A DNA stretch of 64,000 bases. Source: Tragulus kanchil. Taxonomy: Eukaryota; Chordata; Mammalia; Artiodactyla; Tragulidae. Made by a program: the position numbers and the translations under genes. Numbering within the stretch: the first letter of the stretch is position 1; every line of letters starts with the position of its first letter. Of this stretch, positions 24,036 through 35,959 are shown one piece after another. Where the stretch lies: assembly GCA_022376925.1 (NCBI GenBank), contig JAIOJX010000001.1, positions 39,404,324 to 39,468,323 of the forward strand, written 5' to 3'. The notes beneath the pieces were generated by a model. The model was not told where the DNA came from and did no database searches. It worked only from the letters and a program-made list of their open reading frames with translations.

Positions 24036-24370
24036 AGCTGTAACAAAACTCCATAGACTGGGTGACTCCAACGTGTCTTTTCTCACAGTTTTGGAGACTG
24101 GAAGTATGAGCTCAGGGTGTTAGCATGGACGGGCTCTGGCAAGGATTCTTCAGTACACATCCACTGTATCCTCACATGGCCTTTTCTCTGAGCACTCTAG
24201 AGGGAGAGTTCTTCCTCTTTTCATAAGGCCATTAATCCTCTTGGATTAGGGCTCCACATTTTCTCCTGTTCAACTGTAATTAGCTCCTAAAGGCCCTATG
24301 TCTAAGTAGAGTCACACTGGGGGATAGGGCTTCAGCATATGAATTTGGCAGAGACACACTTCCATCGATA
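24036..24370. mobile_element. MaLR-like LTR remnant (copy at 25115-25445)
   Basis: The pattern GTAACAAAACTCCATAGACTGG, TTCTCACAGTTTTGGAGACTGG, CTTTTCATAAGGCCATTAATC, GGGCTTCAGCATATGAATTTG is a familiar old mammalian LTR-type repeat. The same family is seen at 28503-29712 and 53284-53930. Confidence 0.5.
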
Positions 24371-24649
24371 CCACTCAGCATCCCTTGTGTATGTTTGTTT
24401 GAAAGGCTCCACCCTACATATCCTCAATCAAAATCTCCACCAGGGCAGAGCCTGGGAATCTGTAAGCACTTCAGGAGTTTCTGATGAACACTGATGTTTA
24501 AGAATCACTTCCATGGTGTGTTACGTGTAGCTCATATGATCGCAACGTTTTTGAAGCCGGCCTTATTTCTACCCTGTATTATCACTGTGGTAGGTAGCAC
24601 AGTCTCCATTTATGATTCTTCTTGGCTGAGATAGGTCTTCTAGGTATCC

Positions 24650-24775
24650 TAAACCAGTAGTTCTCAAGCTACTGGGTCTGGGTCTTGTGAAAATGCAGAT
24701 TCTGATTCAGCAGGCCTGGGGTGGCACATGTGGTTCTGCCTTTCTAACAGGCTCCCAGGATCCTAGACCATCATG
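24650..24775 (+). mobile_element. MER5-like remnant (copy at 25725-25850)
   Basis: CCAGTAGTTCTCAAGCTACTGG, AAATGCAGATTCTGATTCAG and CAGGCCTGGGGTGG agree with hAT-Charlie MER5-type elements. Confidence 0.5.
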
Positions 24776-25946
24776 CCAGGTTTAGAGGTGTGCCTGTAAT
24801 TCAGGGCTAGCAAATTCGTGTGTCTTCAATGGCTAGGCTAATAAAGGATTGTAAATGTGTGGAACTACCAGAGGTAACATGAATAGGGTGTGATAGAGCC
24901 TGTAGGCATTCGATTACACATTTCAGAACACCCTGGGCTCACCAGATCAGCTACAAACTGCTTCCATTGGGGGCAACTGATTTGTTCCCCCTTTGCTAGT
25001 ACAACCATTTTAAGATTTGTCAAGAAGTATGTTGCCATCTAGTCACTTCACAGATGTTCAGATTTCAGCCACAATCCCTTTCATTTTCCTCTGCCAGGGC
25101 AAAGTGAGATCTGAGTAGCCTAAAAACTATGACTGGGTGACTCCAACGTGTCTTTTCTCACAGTTTTGGAGACTGGAAGTATGAGCTCAGGGTGTTAGCA
25201 TGGACGGGCTCTGGCAAGGATTCTTCAGTACACATCCACTGTATCCTCACATGGCCTTTTCTCTGAGCACTCTAGAGGGAGAGTTCTTCCTCTTTTCATA
25301 AGGCCATTAATCCTCTTGGATTAGGGCTCCACATTTTCTCCTGTTCAACTGTAATTAGCTCCTAAAGGCCCTATGTCTAAGTAGAGTCACACTGGGGGAT
25401 AGGGCTTCAGCATATGAATTTGGCAGAGACACACTTCCATCGATACCACTCAGCATCCCTTGTGTATGTTTGTTTGAAAGGCTCCACCCTACATATCCTC
25501 AATCAAAATCTCCACCAGGGCAGAGCCTGGGAATCTGTAAGCACTTCAGGAGTTTCTGATGAACACTGATGTTTAAGAATCACTTCCATGGTGTGTTACG
25601 TGTAGCTCATATGATCGCAACGTTTTTGAAGCCGGCCTTATTTCTACCCTGTATTATCACTGTGGTAGGTAGCACAGTCTCCATTTATGATTCTTCTTGG
25701 CTGAGATAGGTCTTCTAGGTATCCTAAACCAGTAGTTCTCAAGCTACTGGGTCTGGGTCTTGTGAAAATGCAGATTCTGATTCAGCAGGCCTGGGGTGGC
25801 ACATGTGGTTCTGCCTTTCTAACAGGCTCCCAGGATCCTAGACCATCATGCCAGGTTTAGAGGTGTGCCTGTAATTCAGGGCTAGCAAATTCGTGTGTCT
25901 TCAATGGCTAGGCTAATAAAGGATTGTAAATGTGTGGAACTACCAG

Positions 25947-28219
25947 AGGTAACATGAATAGGGTGTGATAGAGCCTGTAGGCATTCGATTACACATTTCA
26001 GAACACCCTGGGCTCACCAGATCAGCTACAAACTGCTTCCATTGGGGGCAACTGATTTGTTCCCCCTTTGCTAGTACAACCATTTTAAGATTTGTCAAGA
26101 AGTATGTTGCCATCTAGTCACTTCACAGATGTTCAGATTTCAGCCACAATCCCTTTCATTCTTCCTCTGCGCTTTCTTAATTGCCACTGCTTGATGTTGC
26201 TTTGTAAGCATTTTGAAGGGTTACTGTTCTTAAATGTATGTCCTGTCTAAGAAACAGGGCTGTAACTCTTCAACAGGCGCGAACAGAGCTGTGTTTCTCT
26301 GGTCTGCCCGCACTAACGTTTAGTTCAGTGTTCAGCTCACAGTGGGCACTTGGTCACTGATGGCTAATTGACTCACTGACAGAGTCAGGACAGTGCTTCC
26401 ATTGTGAAGTGAGTTCACTAGGATAACTGAGATTTGGAGATAAAGCACCACATCCTATGTGATCAGCATACAGTTATTCCTGGTTCGAAGAAGACAAGCT
26501 AGGATTTTTTGTTGTTGTTGTTTTTAGAAGCATCGGGTTTTTCCAATATTAGAACACAGATCAGGCTTGCTCAACTGCTATTGTTTTGAATTTAGCAGGC
26601 TGTGTTCTGTTTGCAGCTTCTGGACTTACTTGATCTGCTATTTTTGGTGCTCTTCATTAAATGGATTGTTGATATGTAAATACACAAGTTGCTATGCAAA
26701 ATTGTCCTGATTTTCCTGTGAACTATCTTTCTGCAGCTTGTGAAAAGGCATTTTGTTACTTCCCCACATTCAAGAATATTTTAAGTACTTGCAGCTAAAT
26801 TGTGCTAAACCAATTGTCAAAACTTGGGAGTGTACCATAAAAGAAAATTGATACAGATAAAGTCAACCTATTTGCATGGGGCTCCTGTTTATTTATGTGT
26901 GGGCAAATGTATCTGTTTATGTAGTATAGATATACACATGTTGCAGTATGGTGAAAGATTCAGCTGGAGTTAATGACCATATGCAGGGAAGAACTATTAG
27001 CAAATCAATTAAAACCTGTCTTATGTTCATTTTAGTGGGAATACGTGCCTTTACTGAAAATTGTGATCTAGGTAACATGAATAGGGTGTGATAGAGCCTG
27101 TAGGCATTCGATTACACATTTCAGAACACCCTGGGCTCACCAGATCAGCTACAAACTGCTTCCATTGGGGGCAACTGATTTGTTCCCCCTTTGCTAGTAC
27201 AACCATTTTAAGATTTGTCAAGAAGTATGTTGCCATCTAGTCACTTCACAGATGTTCAGATTTCAGCCACAATCCCTTTCATTCTTCCTCTGCGCTTTCT
27301 TAATTGCCACTGCTTGATGTTGCTTTGTAAGCATTTTGAAGGGTTACTGTTCTTAAATGTATGTCCTGTCTAAGAAACAGGGCTGTAACTCTTCAACAGG
27401 CGCGAACAGAGCTGTGTTTCTCTGGTCTGCCCGCACTAACGTTTAGTTCAGTGTTCAGCTCACAGTGGGCACTTGGTCACTGATGGCTAATTGACTCACT
27501 GACAGAGTCAGGACAGTGCTTCCATTGTGAAGTGAGTTCACTAGGATAACTGAGATTTGGAGATAAAGCACCACATCCTATGTGATCAGCATACAGTTAT
27601 TCCTGGTTCGAAGAAGACAAGCTAGGATTTTTTGTTGTTGTTGTTTTTAGAAGCATGGGGTTTTTTACAATATTAGAACACAGATCAGGCTTGCTCAACT
27701 GCTATTGTTTTGAATTTAGCAGGCTGTGTTCTGTTTGCAGCTTCTGGACTTACTTGATCTGCTATTTTTGGTGCTCTTCATTAAATGGATTGTTGATATG
27801 TAAATACACAAGTTGCTATGCAAAATTGTCCTGATTTTCCTGTGAACTATCTTTCTGCAGCTTGTGAAAAGGCATTTTGTTACTTCCCCACATTCAAGAA
27901 TATTTTAAGTACTTGCAGCTAAATTGTGCTAAACCAATTGTCAAAACTTGGGAGTGTACCATAAAAGAAAATTGATACAGATAAAGTCAACCTATTTGCA
28001 TGGGGCTCCTGTTTATTTATGTGTGGGCAAATGTATCTGTTTATGTAGTATAGATATACACATGTTGCAGTATGGTGAAAGATTCAGCTGGAGTTAATGA
28101 CCATATGCAGGGAAGAACTATTAGCAAATCAATTAAAAACCTGTCTGTCATGCTATTGTAAAACACAGTCATTTGTTAGCTTAAAGAGGAATACGTGCCT
28201 TTACTGAAAATTGTGATCT
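25947..28219. repeat. Direct tandem duplication 7 (offset 1,123 bp)
   Basis: Bases 25947-27069 recur at 27070-28219. The copies are near-identical except just before the central join. Copy 1 reads CTTATGTTCATTTTAGTGGG near 27018-27040 where copy 2 has about 26 more bases near 28140-28190. There are also small differences near 26525/27655. It overlaps duplication 6. Confidence 0.93.
26190..27060. other. Repeat-poor AT-rich sequence, possible conserved noncoding element
   Basis: No transposon landmark and no frame is seen in about 870 bases. There are octamer-like ATTTGCAT (about 26871-26878) and several TAAAT/ATTTA-rich words. In a window dense in repeats such a gap can mark constraint, but only alignment could show that. 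The copy in duplication 7 (27313-28210) is probably not separate DNA. Confidence 0.3.
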
Positions 28220-28329
28220 GTAGAGTATTAGCTGACCTGCTAGAAAGGAGACTTCTGTTCAAATAAACAAAAGATCATAGATGACTACACAACCAGAGAA
28301 GTGTAAACATGAACTGAATTGAGTGTTTT

Positions 28330-28480
28330 GCTTCCCTACTTTTTCATTTGTTCAACAACTGTTGATCAAAAGGCTTCCTATGTGACAGACATTGTACTGG
28401 GTGCAGGGTGAACAATAGATTATAGTCATGAATAAGACATTAGTGGTCCTTGCCTTCCTGAAGCTTAATCCAAGTTCTAT
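28330..28480 (+). mobile_element. L2-like LINE or MIR remnant
   Basis: GTGACAGACATTGTACTGGG, GAATAAGACATTAGTGGTCC and TTGCCTTCCTGAAGCTTAA follow the old L2 3' consensus as remembered. Confidence 0.45.
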
Positions 28481-28502
28481 CATCAGTGTGTATATGTGGG
28501 TA

Positions 28503-29712
28503 TTAGATCTTTTGGGCTGCTGTAACAAAAATATCATAGACTCAGCATCTGCTTATTTAATTTATATGCAAGGTACATCATGTGAATTGCCGGTCTGGAT
28601 GAAGCACAAGCTGGAATCAAGATAGTGGGGAGAAATACAGTATGCAGATGATACCACCTTTATAGCAGAAAGCAAAGAGGAGCTAAAGAGCCTTTTGACG
28701 AAGGTGAAACAGGAGAGAAAAAGCTGGCCTAAAACTCAACATTCAAAAAATAAAGATCATGGCAACCAGTCCCATCACTTCATGGCAAATTGAAGGTGAT
28801 GGGGGGAGAAATGGAAGCAGTAAAAGATTTTATTTTCTTGGGCTCCAAAATCACTGCAGATGGTGACTTCAGCCGTGAAATTAAAAGATGCTTGCTCCTT
28901 GGAGGAAATGCTATGACAAACATAGTCAGTTTATTAAAAAACAGAGATATCACCTTGCCAACAGAAGTCTGTGTAGTCAAAGCTATGGTTTTCCCAGTAG
29001 TCATGTATGGATGTGACAGTTGGACCAGAAAGAAGGTTGAATGCTGAAGAGTCGATGTCTTTGAACTGTGGTGTTGGAGAAGACTCTTGAGAGTCCCTTG
29101 GACTGCAAGGAGGTCAAACCAGTCAATCCCAAAGGAAATCAACCCTGACTATTCATTGGAAGGACTGATGTTGAAGCTGAAGCTCCAGTACTTTGGACAC
29201 ATCATTGGAAAAGACCCTGATGTTGGGGCAAGTAGAAGGCAAAAGAAGAAGGGGAGATGAGAGAGGACAAGATGGTTGGATGGCATCACTGACACAATGG
29301 ACCTGAGTTTGAGCAAGGTCTGGGAGATGGTGAAGGACAGGGAAGCCTGGAGTGCCACAGTCCATGGGATTGCAAAGAGTTGGACGTGACTGAGCGACTG
29401 AACTGAACTGAACAACAACTTAAATAATACATCTTTCTCACAATTGGACACTGGGAAGTCCAAGCTCAAGTTGCTGGCAGATTCACTGTCTGGTAAGTAC
29501 AGTCTTTGTGGTTCACAGGTGGCTGCTCTTGCCCTAACTTCACATGGCAGAAGGGGAGAGGGAGGTCCCTGAGGTGCCTTTTATAAGACATTCCCCCCTT
29601 ATGACATTATCACCTCTCAAATGCCCCACCTACTAAATACCATTACCTTGGGGGTTGGGTTTCAACATAAGAATTTTGGTAAGCGGGAGCAAAATCAGTC
29701 TCTAGCAATGTA
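28503..29712. mobile_element. MaLR-like LTR remnant split by BovB
   Basis: The halves are 28503-28568 (GGGCTGCTGTAACAAAAATA) and 29412-29712 (TTCTCACAATTGGACACTGG to TTCAACATAAGAATTTTGG). The BovB fragment separates them, so the LTR piece is older. Confidence 0.5.
28569..29411 (+). mobile_element. BovB LINE 3' part with reverse transcriptase remnant
   Basis: This is an RTE-type BovB fragment in forward orientation. Near 28639-28656 one frame reads QYADDT, the catalytic reverse transcriptase box with its two aspartates. The frame then shifts, and the frame at 28790-29047 continues into the family's C-terminal part (FIFLGSKITADGDFS, VFPVVMYGCDSW). It ends with ACTGAACTGAAC, the BovB 3' terminus shared with Bov-tA. 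The 5' part is missing and the frame is broken by indels and stops, so it cannot move by itself. Confidence 0.9.
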
Positions 29713-31190
29713 TATTTGTGTATCATAGTAGTTATGAAAATGTTAGGTATTTTCTTTATATAATTAAGGAATGGCTCAGTTGGAATATGCCTTGAAATTC
29801 CATTCAGCATATTCCTCCACCCTTAAGGTACCTGGAATAAGTTGTGTATGTGTTGCAGTTACACCGAGAGATGGAGCCCACTCATATCTCCTGGGCACTC
29901 ATCATTTCTGTGTGTCTCCATCTGACATCTTTGAACTGAAAGCACTGAGCAGTTGTCTGTATGGGTTTTTGGTGTCTGTCACACGTGTGACCTATGCTGG
30001 AGTGTGAACACATCTCTCCTAGCCAGTGACACAGCCCTCAGCAGTTGGTGGATAAATGCCTCTACTCCCTTGGAGTATCCCTCACTCTCTTGGGATAACT
30101 CTGAGGAGTGTTCTTACTATCTTTCAGAGATTCCTAGCAGGATTGAGCCCCCGTTACTCACAATGGTGAGTAGTCCCTGCTCAGTAGTCACTCTATATTC
30201 CCTTCCTTTTCTCCCTAAAATCTTCCCTATTTTCCTTCTAGTGCTTTCTGGGCTTCCTGAGATCACCCCTCCCCCCTCCCCCCCCCCACCAAATATACCA
30301 CTTGTATCACTTCTTATTTCAGGGTCAGTTTCTTGGGAAACCCAACCTAAGTCATGTATCAGCCCACAGCGTGATACATGTATCAATCCATGAATACATG
30401 GTAGAATTGTATTTTCACAGGCAGATTTATTTTGAAAATCACATATAACATAAAATATATGGCTATAGCATTCATAGACAAATATAATTACATTGTTTAC
30501 TTTTATCAAAACATTTCGATGCACATGATTAGCTAATTAAATGTACTTGGGGAAGTCTGTCTTTGAAAAAAAGTGAAATTCATTTGTAATTTAGATGACT
30601 GAACCCACTTTGGGGTGGACACTTTCATGGTTTTGTGTATTGGAATTTTCAGAAAGCCAGTCAGTACCTTCTGTGATGAAGAAACTTGGTTTTAGGATCT
30701 GGCTACTTCTTTTAATACCTTTCTCACTCCTTCTCCCCCTATAACTCAGGGAGTTAGAGTGGGGTAGAGTGTTGACCTCGGTGGTCACAACATAACCCAA
30801 AGCTCATCTCCTCTTGTTTGTTCTTTTCTTCTTGTCTTTTGTTGTGGTTTTCTCTCATCCACAGCCTATAGCTGCTTTCCTCTATCTTGAATGGAATCTT
30901 ACCCCTATTTTTATAGACACTGTGTCCAGAATTTCCCTTTGCAGCCCCATAAACTAACTGCATATATCTCTCTCTTCTGTTTATTGGTGGTAAGAAAGTC
31001 ATCTGATTTTTATCAGACTTAAAGTATTCCAGTCTATGAATAATATAATGTGGGAAATGAAAACAGACGAGCAAAAGCTGTTGAGTTTCTGGGCAGGACT
31101 GAAAACTTATAACGTGAACTTTTTATACGTGGTACATTTTATGTACATTTCTAGGACTTCTTTACTGCTTTCATTTTAAGTCGCTTCTTC
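29713..31190. other. Single-copy sequence, no gene recognised
   Basis: Frames up to 146 codons (29953-30393 plus, 30117-30524 minus) overlap and resemble no known protein. A C-rich tract lies at about 30268-30293. Confidence 0.5.
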
Positions 31191-31829
31191 CCTGTAGTCT
31201 CCTGCAACTCTTGTGATTCATTGTGAGCTTGAACCTGGCCTTTCCTGGCAAAGGAAGCATGGGAGAAGCTCCCCAATGAGAACAGAGGTTTAGACTTTGG
31301 TTGCTAAAGCCTTGGGCAGCTCTCCATGTTGCCTGCCCCAGTGACTTGTCAGCCTACTTGAACTCTTGCTTTTCTAAACACCATGCCTTTGTTCAGGATG
31401 ATTGCTTAGACTTTGGACTTTGGGCCCCCATCTTAAGTTTGATTTCTAAGTCCCATCTCTTGGCCTAACTTACTACCTATTATGAATTCTTGCACGTTGT
31501 AGGTATTGGAGAGATGATTTCTGAAATAATAGATATATTCCCTGACTCCTGCTTGCATGCGCTTTCTAAGGCTTATATGGCCTCTAAGACTTATATCCTT
31601 GACTCGCGATTCCAAACTGTGCCCTGGACTTGTGCTCCTGGTTTATTTCTCAGGGCTGGCAAGCTCTCCTGCCTGGAGCCTTCCCTTCCACGCTCAGCCT
31701 TGTTTCAGTTTCCTGGAGTTGCAGTTCCTTATTTTGCACCATGACTTGCTGACTGGTTGGGATGCTGACAGTCTAACACAGATAGTGTAACTAGAATGTT
31801 CACAATAAGGGAGCACGTTAACAAATCCA

Positions 31830-32170
31830 AGATCTGCAATGCTGTTTACACTTTTATTTTGAAAGATAATTATGTCTGTGCTTAAGTAAGACCCTACGCA
31901 TTGAGTGCAGATGTCAGAGCAAGAAAATGTTGACTAAGACTGGGTTCCTGCTGGGAAGTGCATGATGTGTGAAATTCTAGCATATGTGCAGAAATTTAAA
32001 CCCATCATTTACTGACAGGCAATAATTACTTTAATGAAGTCAGGAGACTATTTCAAACAAGCAATTAGAGTTAACAATAAAACTGTAAACAGGACCCTAA
32101 TTAATGAATTTTCAAACTGTACTTCCCTCCTCTGTGAATACTAGGAGCTATTAAAAAAAGAGAAGCATAA
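31830..32170. other. Repeat-poor AT-rich stretch, possible conserved noncoding element
   Basis: No transposon landmarks. Words such as TAATTA and CAATTA occur (AATAATTACTTTAATG, CCTAATTAATGAA). It recurs at 32952-33250 through duplication 8. Confidence 0.25.
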
Positions 32171-33305
32171 CTCACATTATTAAATACTTACATCACACTG
32201 GGCACCGTGGCAAGCCCTTTACCTGTATTGCTTTATTTAATCCTCACCATAGCAATAACCCTTTTAAACATCGATGGGCATACTTTCCAACATCATTTTT
32301 GTTTAAATCATGCCTGTAGTCTCCTGCAACTCTTGTGATTCATTGTGAGCTTGAACCTGGCCTTTCCTGGCAAAGGAAGCATGGGAGAAGCTCCCCAATG
32401 AGAACAGAGGTTTAGACTTTGGTTGCTAAAGCCTTGGGCAGCTCTCCATGTTGCCTGCCCCAGTGACTTGTCAGCCTACTTGAACTCTTGCTTTTCTAAA
32501 CACCATGCCTTTGTTCAGGATGATTGCTTAGACTTTGGACTTTGGGCCCCCATCTTAAGTTTGATTTCTAAGTCCCATCTCTTGGCCTAACTTACTACCT
32601 ATTATGAATTCTTGCACGTTGTAGGTATTGGAGAGATGATTTCTGAAATAATAGATATATTCCCTGACTCCTGCTTGCATGCGCTTTCTAAGGCTTATAT
32701 GGCCTCTAAGACTTATATCCTTGACTCGCGATTCCAAACTGTGCCCTGGACTTGTGCTCCTGGTTTATTTCTCAGGGCTGGCAAGCTCTCCTGCCTGGAG
32801 CCTTCCCTTCCACGCTCAGCCTTGTTTCAGTTTCCTGGAGTTGCAGTTCCTTATTTTGCACCATGACTTGCTGACTGGTTGGGATGCTGACAGTCTAACA
32901 CAGATAGTGTAACTAGAATGTTCACAATAAGGGAGCACGTTAACAAATCCAAGATCTGCAATGCTGTTTACACTTTTATTTTGAAAGATAATTATGTCTG
33001 TGCTTAAGTAAGACCCTACGCATTGAGTGCAGATGTCAGAGCAAGAAAATGTTGACTAAGACTGGGTTCCTGCTGGGAAGTGCATGATGTGTGAAATTCT
33101 AGCATATGTGCAGAAATTTAAACCCATCATTTACTGACAGGCAATAATTACTTTAATGAAGTCAGGAGACTATTTCAAACAAGCAATTAGAGTTAACAAT
33201 AAAACTGTAAACAGGACCCTAATTAATGAATTTTCAAACTGTACTCTTCCCTCCTCTGTGAATACTAGGAGCTATTAAAAAAAAAAAAGAGAAGCATAAC
33301 TCACA

Positions 33306-33436
33306 TTATTAAATACTTACATCACACTGGGCACCGTGGCAAGCCCTTTACCTGTATTGCTTTATTTAATCCTCACCATAGCTCTGTGAGGTAAAGTACT
33401 ATTCCCATTTTGCAGACAAGACAGCCTCAGAGGTGG
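33306..33436 (-). mobile_element. MIR SINE (copies at 32184-32260 and 34392-34522)
   Basis: TTATTAAATACTTACATCAC, TTATTTAATCCTCACCATAG, GCTCTGTGAGGTAAAGTACT and TTTTGCAGACAAGACAGCC follow MIR in complement. The copy at 32184 is cut by the garbled join of duplication 8. Confidence 0.75.
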
Positions 33437-33458
33437 GGCATACTTTCCAACATCATGT

Positions 33459-33664
33459 TGTTTAGTTGCTAAGTCATGCCTGACCCTTTTGCAACCCCAT
33501 GGACTGTAGCCTGCCAGGCTCCTCTCTCCATGGCATTTCCCAGGCAAGAATACTAGAGTGAGTTGTCATTTCCTCCTCCAGGGGATCTTCCTGACCCAGG
33601 GATCAAGCCTGCATCTCCTGCATTGGCAGGCAGAGTCTTTACCACTGGGCCACTAGGGAAGCCC
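33459..33664 (-). mobile_element. Bov-tA SINE (copy at 34545-34750)
   Basis: A complete reverse Bov-tA with TGTAGCCTGCCAGGCTCC, GAATACTAGAGTGAGTTG and a head ending CACTAGGGAAGCCC, next to the MIR. Confidence 0.9.
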
Positions 33665-33829
33665 TTCCAAAATCATACCTTTTAGTCAGTGGTGGACGTG
33701 TGGTTTAAACACTGCTTAGTTTAGTTCTAGAACCCAAGCTCTTAACTATGACACCTAGTTATATAGTCTCTTAGCACATATGTAAAACCTACCTTCCAAA
33801 TGGGTTTTTCAGTATGTACTAATAGAAAA

Positions 33830-34140
33830 CATGTGGTACATTCAGATTAAGATAGTTTGAAGAGGGACTCTTCGTAAATGGACTATTAGCAGAGCTATAG
33901 GCATAAAGGATCCACAAAGTAGCATGGTCGTGTCAAAGGAAGCGGTTGTTATCTCTAAATTGAAGGGACACAAGGAAGGAGAAGTTATAGGCATCCAGCA
34001 GGCACTCTGAAGACTCTAAGGAGGCCAATATGAGGGGCCAGTTATTTCTGTCTAGAGACACAATGAGATCAAGGCAGCCTTACAGGGAAGATGCCATGGG
34101 AATAAATCACCTTCCCTCACCTTCCCACCTTCTTCCACTC
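33830..34140 (-). mobile_element. ERVL-type LTR-like segment, left side (copy at 34915-35217)
   Basis: The stretch parallels 37985-38440 in word order (GGGACTCTTCG / GGGATTATTTG; GGGAAGATGCCATGGGAATAA / GGGAAGAAGCTAGAGGATC; CACCTTCCCTCACC / ACCCTAACCTTCC). Together they could be the two LTRs of the antisense ERVL relic between them. The resemblance is loose. Confidence 0.35.
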
Positions 34141-34172
<32 letters not shown>

Positions 34173-34318
34173 TTTATTTATTTATTTGTGCTGTGTCTTT
34201 TTGGGAGGGCATAGTTTGGGGAGGGAGGGGCGGGCGGGCCACTTCTATTGGTCTTTCATTTATTTATTTTCATCCATCTTTGTTCTTTGGCCCATGTGTG
34301 CCTCCTATCACAGTGGAC
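34141..34318 (-). mobile_element. Long-tailed CHR-type SINE, broken copy
   Basis: Only the tail part of the SINE at 35229-35582 is present, ending abruptly at CACAGTGGAC where duplication 9 joins. It starts with a T17-A17 homopolymer junction. Not an independent insertion. Confidence 0.85.
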
Positions 34319-35228
34319 TGAATTTTCAAACTGTACTTCCCTCCTCTGTGAATACTAGGAGCTATTAAAAAAAAAAGAAGCATAACTCACATTATTAAAT
34401 ACTTACATCACACTGGGCACCGTGGCAAGCCCTTTACCTGTATTGCTTTATTTAATCCTCACCATAGCTCTGTGAGGTAAAGTACTATTCCCATTTTGCA
34501 GACAAGACAGCCTCAGAGGTGGGGCATACTTTCCAACATCATGTTGTTTAGTTGCTAAGTCATGCCTGACCCTTTTGCAACCCCATGGACTGTAGCCTGC
34601 CAGGCTCCTCTCTCCATGGCATTTCCCAGGCAAGAATACTAGAGTGAGTTGTCATTTCCTCCTCCAGGGGATCTTCCTGACCCAGGGATCAAGCCTGCAT
34701 CTCCTGCATTGGCAGGCAGAGTCTTTACCACTGGGCCACTAGGGAAGCCCTTCCAAAATCATACCTTTTAGTCAGTGGTGGACGTGTGGTTTAAACACTG
34801 CTTAGTTTAGTTCTAGAACCCAAGCTCTTAACTATGACACCTAGTTATATAGTCTCTTAGCACATATGTAAAACCTACCTTCCAAATGGGTTTTTCAGTA
34901 TGTACTAATAGAAAACATGTGGTACATTCAGATTAAGATAGTTTGAAGAGGGACTCTTCGTAAATGGACTATTAGCAGAGCTATAGGCATAAAGGATCCA
35001 CAAAGTAGCATGGTCGTGTCAAAGGAAGCGGTTGTTATCTCTAAATTGAAGGGACACAAGGAAGGAGAAGTTATAGGCATCCAGCAGGCACTCTGAAGAC
35101 TCTAAGGAGGCCAATATGAGGGGCCAGTTATTTCTGTCTAGAGACACAATGAGATCAAGGCAGCCTTACAGGGAAGATGCCATGGGAATAAATCACCTTC
35201 CCTCACCTTCCCACCTTCTTCCACTCTT

Positions 35229-35582
35229 TTTTTTTTTTTAAAAAAAAAAAAACATTTATTTATTTATTTGTGCTGTGTCTTTTTTGGGAGGGGGGCATAG
35301 TTTGGGGAGGGAGGGGGGCGGGCGGGCCACTTCTATTGGTCTTTCATTTATTTATTTTCATCCATCTTTGTTCTTTGGCCCATGTGTGCCTCCTATCACA
35401 GTGGACTCTGTTGTCCCAAAGCACCGGGTCTGGGCACATGCACTCCAGAGCTCCGGCTTGGTGATTGGACACATGGGTCCAGCCGCTCCACAGCACGTGG
35501 GATCTTCCCAGGCCAGGGATCGAACCAGCGCCCCTTGCACTGCAAGGTGGTGTCCATAGCCACTGGACCACCAGGGAAGCCC
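35229..35582 (-). mobile_element. Long-tailed CHR-type SINE, complete
   Basis: Reverse orientation with the GGGGAGGGAGGGG / GGGCGGGCCACTTCTATT tail block and head ending ACCACCAGGGAAGCCC. CTTCCACTCTT (35218-35228) and CTTCCAGTCTT (35584-35594) flank it as target-site duplication with one mismatch. Confidence 0.85.
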
Positions 35583-35959
35583 TCTTCCAGTCTTCTTTCT
35601 GGGACCCCCATTAGCCAGACTTAACCACAAGCCAGACAGTATAGTCTTAAGATTTACCTGGGAAGTGTGTCGGAACATACACCCAAATGTGGAATATATT
35701 TGCTGCAGAAATCCAGAGTCCTTCCAAGCATTGTGCCTCTTTACTTCAGAGCGGGAAGTATTCATATAATGTATTGCAACTTGTCCCTTGCTTTAGAAAG
35801 GATATATCCAGACGTATCATAGATCACTAAACCTTCTAAAAACATTAGCAATGTAGAAAGTCCCTGAACTTTTGCAAAATTTTTCTTCCACCCTCTGGCA
35901 TACATCTATCTTAAGGAGGCATATAGGATTTTTGCTTCTTCTGTCTCATCAAGTCATTA

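Larger units (their letters stand above)
24010..26170. repeat. Direct tandem duplication 6 (unit about 1,084 bp)
   Basis: Bases 24010-25093 recur at 25094-26170. They agree closely except near the central join: after GATCTGAGTAG the left copy reads 27 bases up to GACTGGGTGACTCC and the right copy only 18 unrelated-looking bases. Copy 1 also lacks one C near 25085. Confidence 0.93.
31191..33480. repeat. Direct tandem duplication 8 (offset 1,122 bp)
   Basis: Bases 31191-32312 recur from 32313. They agree until about 32250 in copy 1, where about 60 bases before the join are shortened and garbled: CCATAGCAATAACCC against CCATAGCTCTGTGAGG in copy 2, then GGCATACTTTCCAACATCAT in both. The boundary motif is TGCCTG. 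Confidence 0.93.
33227..35406. repeat. Direct tandem duplication 9 (offset 1,086-1,092 bp)
   Basis: Bases 33227-34318 recur at 34319-35406, with a two-base difference near 33244 and A-run length differences. Copy 1 stops inside a SINE at CACAGTGGAC, while copy 2 continues through the complete SINE. It overlaps duplication 8, so the first part occurs three times (32105, 33227, 34319). Confidence 0.94.

Noticed and set aside
29953..30524. Overlapping frames of 135-146 codons on opposite strands
   Set aside because: No homology or domain, and the C-rich tract inside inflates both frames.
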